Source: [Mycobacterium] fortunisiensis
Lineage (GTDB): Bacteria > Actinomycetota > Actinomycetes > Mycobacteriales > Mycobacteriaceae
Assembly: GCF_019050325.1 (NCBI RefSeq)
Contig: NZ_VOMB01000023.1
Span: 186,001 to 250,000 of the forward strand
DNA: 64,000 nucleotides
Reading direction: 5' to 3'
The first letter of the stretch is position 1, and every line of letters starts with the position of its first letter. This document shows positions 49,458 through 58,375 of this stretch, one piece after another. Under the pieces are notes generated by a model that made no database searches, was not told where the DNA came from, and saw only the letters and a program-made list of their open reading frames with translations. The position numbers and the translations under genes were made by a program.

Positions 49458-49619
49458 CGTCGGTTCCTCTCCTATGAGATGTGTTCGAGTACGAACTACT
49501 AGCTCAACGATCAATGTTGCGGCGTGGTTCCCGTCGGCTCCAGAAGACTCTCAGGAAACGTCCAGGTTCGATCTTGAGGCAAACCCTACCCGTAGCGCAC
49601 GGCCCTCGGGAGGCCGAAC

Positions 49620-49625
49620 TAGATT
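49620..49625 (+). promoter_or_regulatory. minus-10 TAGATT giving leaderless echA9
   Basis: TAGATT ends exactly 7 nt before the GTG start at 49633, so transcription likely starts on the start codon. No Shine-Dalgarno is present, consistent with a leaderless mRNA. Confidence 0.6.
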
Positions 49626-49632
49626 GCATTCT

Positions 49633-50667
49633 GTGACAGAAAACGAGGACGTCCTAGTAAGTGTCCGCAACGGCGTCGGGATCCTCACCCTGAACCGGCC
49701 CAAGGCGATCAACTCGCTCAACGACGCCATGGTCGCCGGCATGTCCACGGCGCTGCACGCCTGGGAGAACGACGACGCGATCCACACCGTGCTGCTGACC
49801 GGCGCCGGTGAACGCGGCCTGTGCGCAGGCGGCGACGTCGTCGCGCTCTATCACAGCGCGAAAGCCGGCGGCGCCGACGCCCGCCGGTTCTGGTACGACG
49901 AATACCTGCTCAACGCCTATATCGGCAGCTACCCGAAGCCGTATGTGGCGCTGATGGACGGCATCGTCATGGGCGGCGGTGTCGGAGTGGCAGCCCACGG
50001 CAGCGTCCGGGTGGCCACCGACACCACCAAGATGGCGATGCCCGAGGTCGGTATCGGCTTCATCCCCGACGTCGGTGGCACCTATCTGTTGTCCCGCACG
50101 CCCGGCGCGCTCGGGCTGCACGCCGCGCTCACCGGCGCCCCGTTCACCGGAGCCGACGCGATCGCGATGGGCTTCGCCGACCACTATGTGCCGCACGACA
50201 AGTTGGCCGACTTCACCGAGGCGATCGTCGCCGACGGCGTCGAGAATGCGTTGGCCGTCTACGCCGTCGACCCGCCGGCCGGCGGCCTGCAGGAACAGCA
50301 GGGCTGGATCGACGAGTGCTATGCCGGTGACACCGTGGCCGACATCGTCGCTGCCCTACGGGGGCATGACGAGCAAGCGGCCCGGGATGCCGCCAACCTG
50401 ATCGAGACCCGCTCCCCCGTCTCGCTGGCGGTCACACTGGAAGCGGTGCGCCGCGCGGCCAAGCTCGACACACTGGAAGACGTGCTGCGCCAGGAGTACC
50501 GGACCTCGTGCGCATCACTGAAGTCACATGATTTCGTCGAGGGCATTCGAGCACAGTTGGTCGACAAGGACCGCAACCCGCAATGGTCCCCGGCGTCGAT
50601 CGCGGAAGTGACCGCCGCCGACGTCGACGCGTATTTCGTTCCGGCCGACCCTGACCTGACGTTCTGA
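49633..50667 (+). CDS. echA9: enoyl-CoA hydratase/3-hydroxyisobutyryl-CoA hydrolase family
   Basis: 344-aa crotonase-fold protein, larger than ordinary enoyl-CoA hydratases and with the C-terminal extension of 3-hydroxyisobutyryl-CoA hydrolases (valine catabolism). AGGDVVALYHSAK and MGGGVGVAAHGSVRVATDTTKMAMPEVGIGFIPDVGGTY are the oxyanion and active-site segments. Ortholog of Rv1071c. Predicted leaderless from a TAGATT minus-10. Followed 9 nt later by echA8, so one operon. Confidence 0.9.
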   Translation: MTENEDVLVSVRNGVGILTLNRPKAINSLNDAMVAGMSTALHAWENDDAIHTVLLTGAGERGLCAGGDVVALYHSAKAGGADARRFWYDEYLLNAYIGSYPKPYVALMDGIVMGGGVGVAAHGSVRVATDTTKMAMPEVGIGFIPDVGGTYLLSRTPGALGLHAALTGAPFTGADAIAMGFADHYVPHDKLADFTEAIVADGVENALAVYAVDPPAGGLQEQQGWIDECYAGDTVADIVAALRGHDEQAARDAANLIETRSPVSLAVTLEAVRRAAKLDTLEDVLRQEYRTSCASLKSHDFVEGIRAQLVDKDRNPQWSPASIAEVTAADVDAYFVPADPDLTF

Positions 50668-50676
50668 GGAGCACAC

Positions 50677-51453
50677 ATGAGCGAGTTCGAGACCATCCTG
50701 GTGACCCGCACCGACCGCGTCGCCACCATCCAACTGAACCGGCCCAAGGCGCTCAACGCGCTCAACAGCCAGGTGATGACCGAAGTGACCACGGCCGCAG
50801 CCGAACTCGACCGCGATCCGAGTGTCGGCGCCATCATCGTCACCGGTAACGAAAAGGCGTTCGCCGCGGGGGCCGACATCAAGGAGATGGCCGAGCTGTC
50901 CTTCGCCGAGGTCTACGAGGCCGACTTCTTCGAGCTGTGGTCGAAGTTCGCGGCCACCCGCACCCCCACGATCGCCGCGGTGGCCGGGTACGCCCTGGGC
51001 GGCGGCTGCGAGTTGGCGATGATGTGCGACATCCTGATCGCCGCGGACAACGCGAAGTTCGGTCAGCCCGAGATCAAGCTCGGCGTGCTGCCCGGCATGG
51101 GTGGCTCGCAGCGGTTGACCCGCGCGATCGGCAAGGCCAAGGCCATGGACCTGATCCTCACCGGCCGCACCATCGACGCCACCGAAGCCGAACGCGCCGG
51201 CCTGGTCTCCCGACTGGTGCCCGCCGATTCCCTGATCGACGAGGCGTTGGCAGTGGCCGGCACCATCGCCGGCATGTCGCTGTCGGCCTCGCGGATGGCC
51301 AAGGAAGCGGTGAACCGCGCCTTCGAATCCACGCTGGCCGAGGGATTGCTGTACGAGCGCAGGCTGTTCCACTCGGCGTTCGCCACCGCTGACCAGAAGG
51401 AAGGCATGGCGGCGTTCTCCGAGAAGCGCGCCGCGAACTTCACCCATCGTTAA
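50677..51453 (+). CDS. echA8: enoyl-CoA hydratase
   Basis: 258-aa crotonase hydrating trans-2-enoyl-CoA. AAGADIKEMAE and LGGGCELAMMCD (first active-site Glu), and GQPEIKLGVLPGMGG (second Glu) are present. Ortholog of Rv1070c. GAGGAGC ribosome-binding site just upstream. Followed 9 nt after its stop by the alpha/beta-hydrolase membrane gene, so echA9-echA8-Rv1069c-like form a probable operon. Confidence 0.95.
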   Translation: MSEFETILVTRTDRVATIQLNRPKALNALNSQVMTEVTTAAAELDRDPSVGAIIVTGNEKAFAAGADIKEMAELSFAEVYEADFFELWSKFAATRTPTIAAVAGYALGGGCELAMMCDILIAADNAKFGQPEIKLGVLPGMGGSQRLTRAIGKAKAMDLILTGRTIDATEAERAGLVSRLVPADSLIDEALAVAGTIAGMSLSASRMAKEAVNRAFESTLAEGLLYERRLFHSAFATADQKEGMAAFSEKRAANFTHR

Positions 51454-51462
51454 GGTCGACGG

Positions 51463-53163
51463 GTGACCGACACCGCCGCAACCGAAGCCGAGAATTCCGA
51501 GGCCCCGCCGGACGACGCGGGCAAGCCCATGTGGTGGGCCCGCCACTACACGTTCTGCGGCACTGCGGCGGGGTTGGTGTTCATCTGGCTGTCGTTGACG
51601 CCGTCGCTGCTGCCCCGGGGCCCGCTGTTCCAGGGCCTGGTCAGCGGCGGCGCGGGGGCGGTCGGCTACGGGCTCGGCGTGTTCGCGGTGTGGCTGGTGC
51701 GTTTCATGCGGTCGAAGGACACCAGCCCGAAGGCGCCGCGCTGGGCCTGGCTGACTTTGGTGGGCGTCGGGATCGTCGGCCAGATCTTGATGATCGTCTA
51801 CTTCCACATCTGGCAGGACGAGATCCGTGACTTCATGGGAGTGCCGCGGCTGAAGTTCTGGGACCACCCGCTGACCGCGGTGCTCTCGGTCGTGGTGCTG
51901 TTCGTCCTGGTCGAGATCGGCCAGTTGACCCGAAAATTGGTGCGTTTCCTGGATCTGCGGCTGGATCGCTTTCTGCCACCGAGGGTTTCGGCTGTGGTGG
52001 CGGTGTCGCTGTTGCTGGCGTTGAGCATCGCGCTGCTCAACGGTGTGGTGGTGCGGGTGGCCATGCGCACGATCAACAACACGTTCGCCTCGGTCAACGA
52101 CGAGACCAACCCCGACTTCGCGGCCCCCACATCGGAATTCCGTTCGGGTGGCCCGCAATCGCTGGCCGATTGGGAGTCGTTGGGGCATCAGGGCCGGGTG
52201 TTCGTCTCGGCCGGGCCTTCGGTGGCGGCACTCACCCGGTTCAACGGCGAACCCGCGGTCGAACCGATTCGGGCCTACGCCGGGCTGAATTCGGCCGACG
52301 GCATCAAGGCGACCGCCGAGCTGGCCGCCCGCGAGCTCGAGCGCACCGGCGGGTTGGACCGTGCGGTGGTCGCGGTGGCCACCACCACGGGCACCGGCTG
52401 GATCAACGAGGCCGAGGCCTCGGCCCTGGAATACATGTACAACGGCAACACCGCGATCGTGTCGATGCAGTACTCGTTCCTGCCGAGTTGGTTGTCGTTC
52501 CTGGTGGACCAGGAGAACGCCCGCCAGGCCGGGCAGGCCTTGTTCGAGGCGGTCGACGCGCGGGTGCGGGCCAGGCCGGAGGGCAAGCGGCCCAAGCTCG
52601 TGGTGTTCGGCGAGAGCTTGGGTTCGTTCGGCGGCGAGGCGCCGTTCCTGGCGTTGAACAACCTGATCGCCCGCACCGACGGCGCGCTGTTCTCCGGGCC
52701 GACGTTCAAGAACACGATCTGGACCACGCTGACCCGTGAGCGTGACGCCGGATCGCCGCAGTGGTTGCCGATCTACGACGACGGCCAGAATGTCCGATTC
52801 AGCGCCCAGGCAACGAATCTGGATCGGCCCGATGCCGCGTGGGGCCATCCGCGGGTGGTGTATCTGCAGCACGCGTCGGACCCGATTTCGTGGTGGACGC
52901 CGGATCTGCTGTTCACCAAACCGGATTGGTTGCGTGAACCGCGCGGGTACGACGTGTCACGACGGATGGAGTGGATCCCGGTGGTGACGTTCCTGCAGAT
53001 GTCGGCCGATATGGCGGTAGCGGTGGAGGTGCCCGACGGGCACGGCCACGTGTTCGTCAAGGACGTGGCCAATGCGTGGGCCGCGATCATGCAGCCTCCG
53101 GGCTGGACGCCGGACAAGACCGAGAAGCTGCGTCCCCTGCTGTCCAGCAACGAAAACGCCTGA
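51463..53163 (+). CDS. membrane-anchored alpha/beta-hydrolase (DUF2319-type, Rv1069c-like)
   Basis: 566-aa protein. About five N-terminal hydrophobic helices (residues about 30-205: TFCGTAAGLVFIWLSLTPSLLPRG and others) are followed by a soluble hydrolase domain with nucleophile elbow FGESLGSFGG and a C-terminal HGHVF His. Positional ortholog of Rv1069c. Substrate unknown; adjacent echA genes hint at acyl-CoA or lipid turnover. GTG start at 51463, 9 nt after echA8. The long antisense open frame opposite it is an artefact of GC-rich coding. Confidence 0.88.
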   Translation: MTDTAATEAENSEAPPDDAGKPMWWARHYTFCGTAAGLVFIWLSLTPSLLPRGPLFQGLVSGGAGAVGYGLGVFAVWLVRFMRSKDTSPKAPRWAWLTLVGVGIVGQILMIVYFHIWQDEIRDFMGVPRLKFWDHPLTAVLSVVVLFVLVEIGQLTRKLVRFLDLRLDRFLPPRVSAVVAVSLLLALSIALLNGVVVRVAMRTINNTFASVNDETNPDFAAPTSEFRSGGPQSLADWESLGHQGRVFVSAGPSVAALTRFNGEPAVEPIRAYAGLNSADGIKATAELAARELERTGGLDRAVVAVATTTGTGWINEAEASALEYMYNGNTAIVSMQYSFLPSWLSFLVDQENARQAGQALFEAVDARVRARPEGKRPKLVVFGESLGSFGGEAPFLALNNLIARTDGALFSGPTFKNTIWTTLTRERDAGSPQWLPIYDDGQNVRFSAQATNLDRPDAAWGHPRVVYLQHASDPISWWTPDLLFTKPDWLREPRGYDVSRRMEWIPVVTFLQMSADMAVAVEVPDGHGHVFVKDVANAWAAIMQPPGWTPDKTEKLRPLLSSNENA

Positions 53164-53174
53164 CCGCCAGTCGG

Positions 53175-53543
53175 TTACACCTGGCCGGCGGCCACCAGGG
53201 CGTGATAACCACCGATCACGTCGGTGGACCGGTGCAGGCCCAGGTCCAGCAACGCGGCCGCGGCCAGGCTCGAGGTGTAGCCCTCCGAGCACAGGATCAC
53301 CCAGTAGACGTCGTCATCGACCGCCTGCGGAATCCGCGCGTCACTGGTCGGGTCGCAGCGCCACTCCAGCACGTTGCGTTCGATGACCAGCGCGCCGGGG
53401 ACCGACCCCTCGACGGCCCGTTGGGCGGCCGGCCGGATGTCGACGAGCACGGCGCCGTCGTGCAGCGCCGCGGGCACCTGCTCGGCCGGCAGTCGGTGCA
53501 GCCGGGCGCGGGCCTGCGCGAGCACGGTGTCGATTCGGCTCAT
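53175..53543 (-). CDS. rhodanese-like sulfurtransferase (Rv1066-like)
   Basis: 122-aa single rhodanese domain with active Cys85 in VILCSEGYTSS. Transfers sulfane sulfur between thiols. Start ATG 53543 preferred, since GGAAGG lies 6 nt upstream; ATG 53549, overlapping the cysteine-dioxygenase stop (ATGA), is the alternative. Translationally coupled to the cysteine dioxygenase gene. Together they would handle cysteine and its sulfur breakdown products. Confidence 0.9.
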   Translation of the reverse strand: MSRIDTVLAQARARLHRLPAEQVPAALHDGAVLVDIRPAAQRAVEGSVPGALVIERNVLEWRCDPTSDARIPQAVDDDVYWVILCSEGYTSSLAAAALLDLGLHRSTDVIGGYHALVAAGQV

Positions 53544-53545
53544 CG

Positions 53546-54064
53546 TCATCCTTCCGGGGCGTCGGTGAGCTCGGTGCGCTTGCGGCGCAACGTGTTCTGT
53601 GGCGTCACCTCGTAGTAGGACATCGCGGTCAGCGGCGGCGAATAGGCGTGCACGCTCAGCGTCGGCCCCGAGATGGCGGCCGGGGCGTGCACCACGTCGT
53701 GCACCCAGCCCAGCGGGAACGCCGCCTGATCGCCGGCGGCCAGCCGCCGGTTCTTCAACAGCTCGCCGTCCCAACGGGTTTCGCGCAGCGCGCCGGACAC
53801 CACGGTCAGCGCGCCCAGTGAGCCGCCGTGGTCGTGCAGTTCGGTCGACTTGCCGGGCACCCAGCTGATCAGCCAGACGTCGAGTTCGTCGTCGCCGGAC
53901 AGTCGGGTGTACCACCGCTCGTGCGTCGGCAAGCCGCGCAGCAGCCGGTCGTAGCGGCCGGACAGCACATCGTCGGCGGCGCGGTCGGTGGTGTGCATCA
54001 GATCGGGCAGCCGCAGCCGGGTCGGCGCGGAGACGGCAGGGACGGGCGCCAGTGTGGACAGCAT
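53546..54064 (-). CDS. cysteine dioxygenase type I (Rv1065-like)
   Basis: 172-aa cupin that oxidises L-cysteine to cysteine sulfinate with iron. Iron ligands His77 and His79 (ELHDHGGSLG) and His122/His126 (WVHDVVH). The C-terminal YSPPLTAMSYY has the tyrosine of the active site. The paired rhodanese is typical of bacterial thiol-catabolism operons. A tiny ORF with a Cys-Cys pair lies 46 nt upstream of its start, suggesting cysteine-responsive control. Confidence 0.9.
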   Translation of the reverse strand: MLSTLAPVPAVSAPTRLRLPDLMHTTDRAADDVLSGRYDRLLRGLPTHERWYTRLSGDDELDVWLISWVPGKSTELHDHGGSLGALTVVSGALRETRWDGELLKNRRLAAGDQAAFPLGWVHDVVHAPAAISGPTLSVHAYSPPLTAMSYYEVTPQNTLRRKRTELTDAPEG

Positions 54065-54109
54065 CGGGAGAACTCCAGGAATGACGGCGGAACAGGGCAG
54101 ACGGGCGCG

Positions 54110-54154
54110 CTAGCGGGCCCGACAACACTCCTGGAAATCCATCCGTTCCGTCAC
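54110..54154 (-). CDS. 14-aa leader ORF with Cys-Cys pair (cysteine-responsive attenuator candidate)
   Basis: GTG 54154 opens MTERMDFQECCRAR, ending with TAG at 54110-54112. Two adjacent TGT codons near the end and an Arg-rich tail match the polycysteine small leader ORFs reported upstream of sulfur/cysteine genes in mycobacteria, where ribosome behaviour at the Cys codons senses cysteine. An in-frame ATG at 54142 would give a 10-aa form with the same Cys pair. A TATGCA-like minus-10 is 12 nt before the GTG. The gene that follows degrades cysteine, fitting this sensor. Confidence 0.55.
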   Translation of the reverse strand: MTERMDFQECCRAR

Positions 54155-54182
54155 GGCGGCCAGTGTTGCATAGATTGGCGGC

Positions 54183-54644
54183 ATGCGCAGTTACAGATGG
54201 ACCTCCCGCTTGACCGTCGGCACCGTCATCGCCGCCGGGCTGAGCCTGCTGATCGGATGCTCGACACAGAACGGCGACCAACAGAAAACCGAGGAGTCCA
54301 CGGCGTCGTCTCCGCAAGCCACCGCGACCACCGAGGCACCGACCCCGACGGCCGCGCCGGGCGAGGTGGCGGTGTCCCCCGGCGGGGTCACCACCGCCGT
54401 CGGCGCCGACGCGCAGTCCACCGAAGAGGAGTACTTCCAGGCCTGTCACGCTGCGAAGGTGTGGATGGAGGCCCAGGGCGGGGATCTCAAGGCGCAGATC
54501 GAGCCGTACTTGGCGACCGTGCAGGCGCCCGACGCGGCACCTGGGCCGGGCACCTACAACGTGGCGTGGGCCCAGCTGGAGCCGGCCCGCCAGGCCGCGG
54601 TGATCGTCGCGGCGCGGGCCGCCGCCGACGAGCTCTGCAGCTAG
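54183..54644 (+). CDS. lpqV: lipoprotein LpqV-like
   Basis: 153-aa lipoprotein: hydrophobic signal followed by lipobox LLIGC with lipidated Cys26. A Thr/Pro/Ala-rich linker (about residues 38-62) leads to a small helical domain with Cys pairs (QACHAAK and the final ELCS). Positional and family match to Rv1064c (LpqV), unknown function. Its ATG is divergent from the Cys leader ORF. The last four bases overlap the convergent SulP gene. Confidence 0.85.
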   Translation: MRSYRWTSRLTVGTVIAAGLSLLIGCSTQNGDQQKTEESTASSPQATATTEAPTPTAAPGEVAVSPGGVTTAVGADAQSTEEEYFQACHAAKVWMEAQGGDLKAQIEPYLATVQAPDAAPGPGTYNVAWAQLEPARQAAVIVAARAAADELCS

Positions 54645-56350
54645 TTCGAATCACGCTGCGGTAAATCTCCGGGTCCGGCGTCCTGGGCGGCCACCCAGGC
54701 GCGGCCGCGCTCGACGGCCACGTCGAGTGCGCCGAAGATCCGGTCGGTGGCCGGCACGATGCCGTCGTCGCCCAGCAGGTCATCAAGACCGCCCCGGCGC
54801 AGCACCTCGGTGGTCGCGCGGTCGACCCCGGCGATGATCAGCCGTCCGTCGTTGGCTTTCAGCTGGCCGGCCCAGCGGCGCAGCGCCTTGATCGTCACCG
54901 ACGACGGCACGTCGGGCAGCGCCCGCATGCTGAGCACCACCACGGCGTTGGACGTGCCCTCGGCGCGCGGCCAGTCCTCATCGATACGGGCCACCTCGGC
55001 GAACAGTCCGACGCCGGCGTAATGCAACACGGTGACATCGTCACTGGCGCACCGCTCGGGCACCGGCGCCTGCTCCCAGCCGCCACCCGGGGCCGGGGTC
55101 AGCGCCTGTAGCTGTGCTGCCTTGGCCGCTTTGGCGCAGTAGAGCACCAATGAGGTGATCACGCCGATCAGGATCGCGGTGTGCAACGGCAGCTGCGTGG
55201 TGGCGGCGAACGTCACCAGCATCGCCAGCGCCGACAGCGGCGCCACCCGCAGCACCAGTTTGATGTCGGGCAGCCGGCCCACCACGAGCTCGGCGCCGAT
55301 CACCAGGATCAGCCCGCCGATCACCGGCATCGGGATGATCTCGGCGGCTGACCCGGCCACCAGTACCAGCAGCGCGAGCCAAAGCCCGGCGAATATGCCC
55401 GACCACCGGGTCTGGGCACCGGCCGAGGTCGACACCCCGGTGCGGGACAGCGAGCCGCCGGCCGGGAGTGCGCCGAACATCCCGCCGGCCACGTTGGCCG
55501 CGCCCTGGGCCAGGAAGTCGCCGTTCATATTGGTGCGGCTGCCGTCGGGGTTGGGCACCGCGGCCGAGATTCCGGCAGCCTGGGCCAGTGCGACGAGTGC
55601 CACCGCGACCCCGCCGACGATCAGTTCGGGCATGGCCGCGAAGTTCGGAACAGTCACCGGCGGAAGCGCATTGGCGATCGACGCGATGTCGCCCACGGTT
55701 TCGACGTCGACCTTGAACGCCGCGGTCGCGGCCGTCACCACGACGAGGGCCAGCAGGGTCGCGAAGGATTCCAGCGGCTTGATGAAGTGGAACACCGCCC
55801 ACACCGCGACCGTACCCACTGCCACCGCGACTGCCGCCGGATGCCATAGGCCGACGTGCGCGAGCGAGTCGATGAACTTGCCGATGGTGTTGCCGCTCTG
55901 GGGTTTGTAGCCGGTGGCGTCGCCCAGGACGCCGGCGACGATCTGCAGCGCGATGCCGGTGGAAAATCCGGTCATCACGGCGTTGGAGACGAAGTTCATG
56001 ATCGAGCCGAACCGCAGCAGCCCGAACAGCAGCATCACCGCGCCGACGACAAGGGCCAGGGCGGCCACGTTGGCGGGGTCCTGTGGGTCGAGCCCGGCCT
56101 CCTTGAGCACGCTGCGCGAGGTCAGCGCGATGGCACTGGTCAACGTCGTCACCATCAGCACCGTGCGGGCGAACAGCGACCCGATGATGCCGGGCATGAT
56201 GCCGGCGTAGATGCCGGTGACCGGGTTGAACCCGCCGATGCTGGCGTACGCCATGCCCTCGGGTATCGAGAACAGCCCTGTCACCAGCCCGGCGAGAACA
56301 TCACGGGGCCTGGGACGACCTAACTTTCGCGCAAATGCCGGCGCAGCCAC
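54641..56350 (-). CDS. SulP/SLC26-family anion transporter with STAS domain
   Basis: 569-aa transporter. Membrane domain with about 12-14 helices opens with DVLAGLVTGLFSIPEGMAYASIGG, the SulP signature; the C-terminal part (about residues 440-550) is a STAS domain (NAVVVLSMRALPDVPSSVTIKALRRW). Substrate could be sulfate, bicarbonate or another anion. Not among the M. tuberculosis genes I recall at this place, so an insertion in the local order between lpqV and Rv1063c. Location beside cysteine/sulfur genes makes sulfate plausible. Confidence 0.9.
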   Translation of the reverse strand: MAAPAFARKLGRPRPRDVLAGLVTGLFSIPEGMAYASIGGFNPVTGIYAGIMPGIIGSLFARTVLMVTTLTSAIALTSRSVLKEAGLDPQDPANVAALALVVGAVMLLFGLLRFGSIMNFVSNAVMTGFSTGIALQIVAGVLGDATGYKPQSGNTIGKFIDSLAHVGLWHPAAVAVAVGTVAVWAVFHFIKPLESFATLLALVVVTAATAAFKVDVETVGDIASIANALPPVTVPNFAAMPELIVGGVAVALVALAQAAGISAAVPNPDGSRTNMNGDFLAQGAANVAGGMFGALPAGGSLSRTGVSTSAGAQTRWSGIFAGLWLALLVLVAGSAAEIIPMPVIGGLILVIGAELVVGRLPDIKLVLRVAPLSALAMLVTFAATTQLPLHTAILIGVITSLVLYCAKAAKAAQLQALTPAPGGGWEQAPVPERCASDDVTVLHYAGVGLFAEVARIDEDWPRAEGTSNAVVVLSMRALPDVPSSVTIKALRRWAGQLKANDGRLIIAGVDRATTEVLRRGGLDDLLGDDGIVPATDRIFGALDVAVERGRAWVAAQDAGPGDLPQRDSN

Positions 56351-56417
56351 AGGTCGACCTTGCCACGGATGATTGCGCTACGGGCGATACTGCCGCGAGG
56401 TGCCTCAGAATGGACGT

Positions 56418-57419
56418 ATGCGTGTTGCTCTGGTCCTCGGCAGCGGTGGCGCCCGCGGGTACGCGCACATCGGGGTGATCAACGAACTGTGCGACCGGGG
56501 TTACGAGGTGGTCGGGGTGTCCGGCTCGTCGATGGGCGCGCTGGTCGGTGGCCTGCACGCGGCGGGCAAGCTCGACGATTTCGCCGAGTGGGCCCGGACG
56601 CTGACGCAACGGGCGGTGCTGCGGCTGCTGGATCCGTCGATCAGCGCGGCCGGGGTGCTGCGGGCCGGCAAGATTCTCGACGCGGTGCGCGACATCCTGG
56701 GCGAGGCCCTCATCGAAGACCTGCCGATTCCCTACACGGCGGTGGCCACGGATCTGATCGCCGGTAAGTCGGTGTGGCTGCAGCGGGGCCCGGTCGACGA
56801 GGCGATCCGCGCGTCGATAGCCATCCCGGGCGTGATCGCGCCGCACGTCCTCGACGGCCGGTTGCTCGGCGACGGCGGCATCCTCGATCCCCTGCCGATG
56901 GCGCCGATCGCGGCCGTCAACGCCGACCTGACCATCGCCGTGAGCCTGGCCGGCAGCGAGGCCGGCGGGGTCGAGGCCGAACCCGACACCGGTGCCAAAT
57001 CGCGGCCCACGACCGAATTGCTGAACCGGGTGCTGCGCAGCACGACGGCGTTGATGGACACCGTGGTGCCGAGCCGCTCCGGTGCGGCGGCCGAGCCGGA
57101 CCCGGACGACGCGGAGGACGGGGGCGACCCGGACGGCGCGGACGACGGGGACGGCGGGGATGATGCGGCGTCTCCGTTGGTGCCCCGGGAAGAATCAGCG
57201 GAAGTGGAACCGGTGGTGCCCAAGCTGGGCAGTTTCGAGGTGATGAACCGCACCATCGACATCGCGCAGGCCGCGTTGGCCCGGCACACGCTGGCGGCGT
57301 ATCCGCCGGATCGGCTCATCGAGGTGCCGCGCTCGGTGTGCCGCAGCCTGGACTTTCACCGTGCCGCCGAAGTGATCGACGTGGGCCGCGAACTGGCCGC
57401 CCGCGCCCTCGACGGCTGA
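56418..57419 (+). CDS. patatin-like phospholipase (Rv1063c-like)
   Basis: 333-aa patatin. GSGGARGYAHIG oxyanion loop, GVSGSSMG with catalytic Ser38 (GxSxG), and LLGDGGILDPLP with the catalytic Asp of the Ser-Asp dyad. A low-complexity acidic insert (DPDDAEDGGDPDGADDGDGGDD) lies at about residues 235-260. No signal peptide. Start ATG 56418; the frame from 56373 is less likely. Convergent with a second patatin gene. Confidence 0.9.
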   Translation: MRVALVLGSGGARGYAHIGVINELCDRGYEVVGVSGSSMGALVGGLHAAGKLDDFAEWARTLTQRAVLRLLDPSISAAGVLRAGKILDAVRDILGEALIEDLPIPYTAVATDLIAGKSVWLQRGPVDEAIRASIAIPGVIAPHVLDGRLLGDGGILDPLPMAPIAAVNADLTIAVSLAGSEAGGVEAEPDTGAKSRPTTELLNRVLRSTTALMDTVVPSRSGAAAEPDPDDAEDGGDPDGADDGDGGDDAASPLVPREESAEVEPVVPKLGSFEVMNRTIDIAQAALARHTLAAYPPDRLIEVPRSVCRSLDFHRAAEVIDVGRELAARALDG

Positions 57420-57428
57420 TCCCTTCTG

Positions 57429-57491
57429 CGCCGAAACGGCATTCCAGCAGAGAAAGTGCGAGAAGGCGCCTGCTGGAATGCGGTTTCGGCG
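57429..57491. terminator. 22-bp hairpin between convergent patatin genes, shared-repeat type
   Basis: Arms 57429-57450 and 57470-57491 pair with one mismatch, 19-nt loop. The left arm contains CGAAACGGCATTCCAGCAG, also found in the hairpin at 62724-62780. Bidirectional terminator or intergenic repeat. The right arm ends 6 nt before the stop codon at 57498. Confidence 0.7.
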
Positions 57492-57497
57492 GGAAAA

Positions 57498-58355
57498 CTA
57501 GCCGGCCAGGAACTCGGCCACCGAGGCAGCCACCCGTCGTCCCTGCGCCCGCCCGGCCTGGGCTGAGGGCACCCGGCAAGCGGGATCGAGCGGGTTCTTG
57601 CCGAAGGCCGCCAGTGAGTCGTCGTCGGCGAAGATCCCCAATGACCGGCCGGCGAAGCCGTCGACCTCCTCGGCCGCCCCGATACCGAACGGGGACGGCG
57701 TCGAGCGGCCCTGCGGTACCAGCGCCACGGCGACGTCGCAGTCGACGGCCAGCGCCATGTTGACCGCGCTGCCGATCCCGCCGTCCATGAACCGCCGGCC
57801 GTCGATCGTCACCACCGGCCACACCCCGGGCACCGCACAGCTGGCCGCAACAGCGTCGACCAGTGCCGCGCCCGAGTCGCGGTCCAGCGTCACCAGTTCG
57901 CCGGTGTCGATGTCGATCGCCGAGATCCGCAGCACCTGTTCGGGCCAGTCGTGCGACGGCAGCCGTTGGGAGATCACCGCGTGCCGCACCGCGGGGTCCA
58001 CGGTGCTGGTTCCTGCCGCGACGGCCCCGATTCCCTGCAGCTTCTGGGCTTTGGTGGTGTTGGGGGTGAGCATCGCCGTGACGAACAGGTCGGTGACGTT
58101 GTCGATGCTGACGCCGGGATCGAGTTCGGCGGAATCCGCACCGGTCTGGCGCTCGAACAGCTCGGCCAGGCTCAGCCCGCTGCTCAGCTGCGCCGCCACC
58201 GTCGACCCCGCCGACGTGCCGACCAGCACGTCAGAGGCCAGTAAGGCGTCGGCGGTGGCAGCCGATTCGTCGGCGATGCCCTGCAGAATCCCGGTCTCCC
58301 AGGCGATACCCGCGATGCCGCCGCCGGCGAGCACCAGTGCACGTTTGGAGGTCAC
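57498..58355 (-). CDS. patatin-like phospholipase (Rv1062-like)
   Basis: 285-aa patatin-family protein. LAGGGIAGIAWETGIL oxyanion loop, VGTSAGS with Ser48 (GxSxG) and FMDGGIGS with the catalytic Asp. It lacks the acidic insert of the neighbour gene. Ortholog of Rv1062 by position. The two patatins are in opposite orientation and only about 30-35% alike by eye, so not a recent duplication. Substrate probably lysophospholipid or acylglycerol. Confidence 0.85.
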   Translation of the reverse strand: MTSKRALVLAGGGIAGIAWETGILQGIADESAATADALLASDVLVGTSAGSTVAAQLSSGLSLAELFERQTGADSAELDPGVSIDNVTDLFVTAMLTPNTTKAQKLQGIGAVAAGTSTVDPAVRHAVISQRLPSHDWPEQVLRISAIDIDTGELVTLDRDSGAALVDAVAASCAVPGVWPVVTIDGRRFMDGGIGSAVNMALAVDCDVAVALVPQGRSTPSPFGIGAAEEVDGFAGRSLGIFADDDSLAAFGKNPLDPACRVPSAQAGRAQGRRVAASVAEFLAG

Positions 58356-58375
58356 GGTGGTCGAGTGTGCCAGGG

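Noticed and set aside
50524..52872. Minus-strand ORF (782 aa) opposite echA8 and the hydrolase gene
   Set aside because: Longest shadow in the window; amino-acid composition is His/Arg/Gln-rich and lacks hydrophobic cores or motifs.
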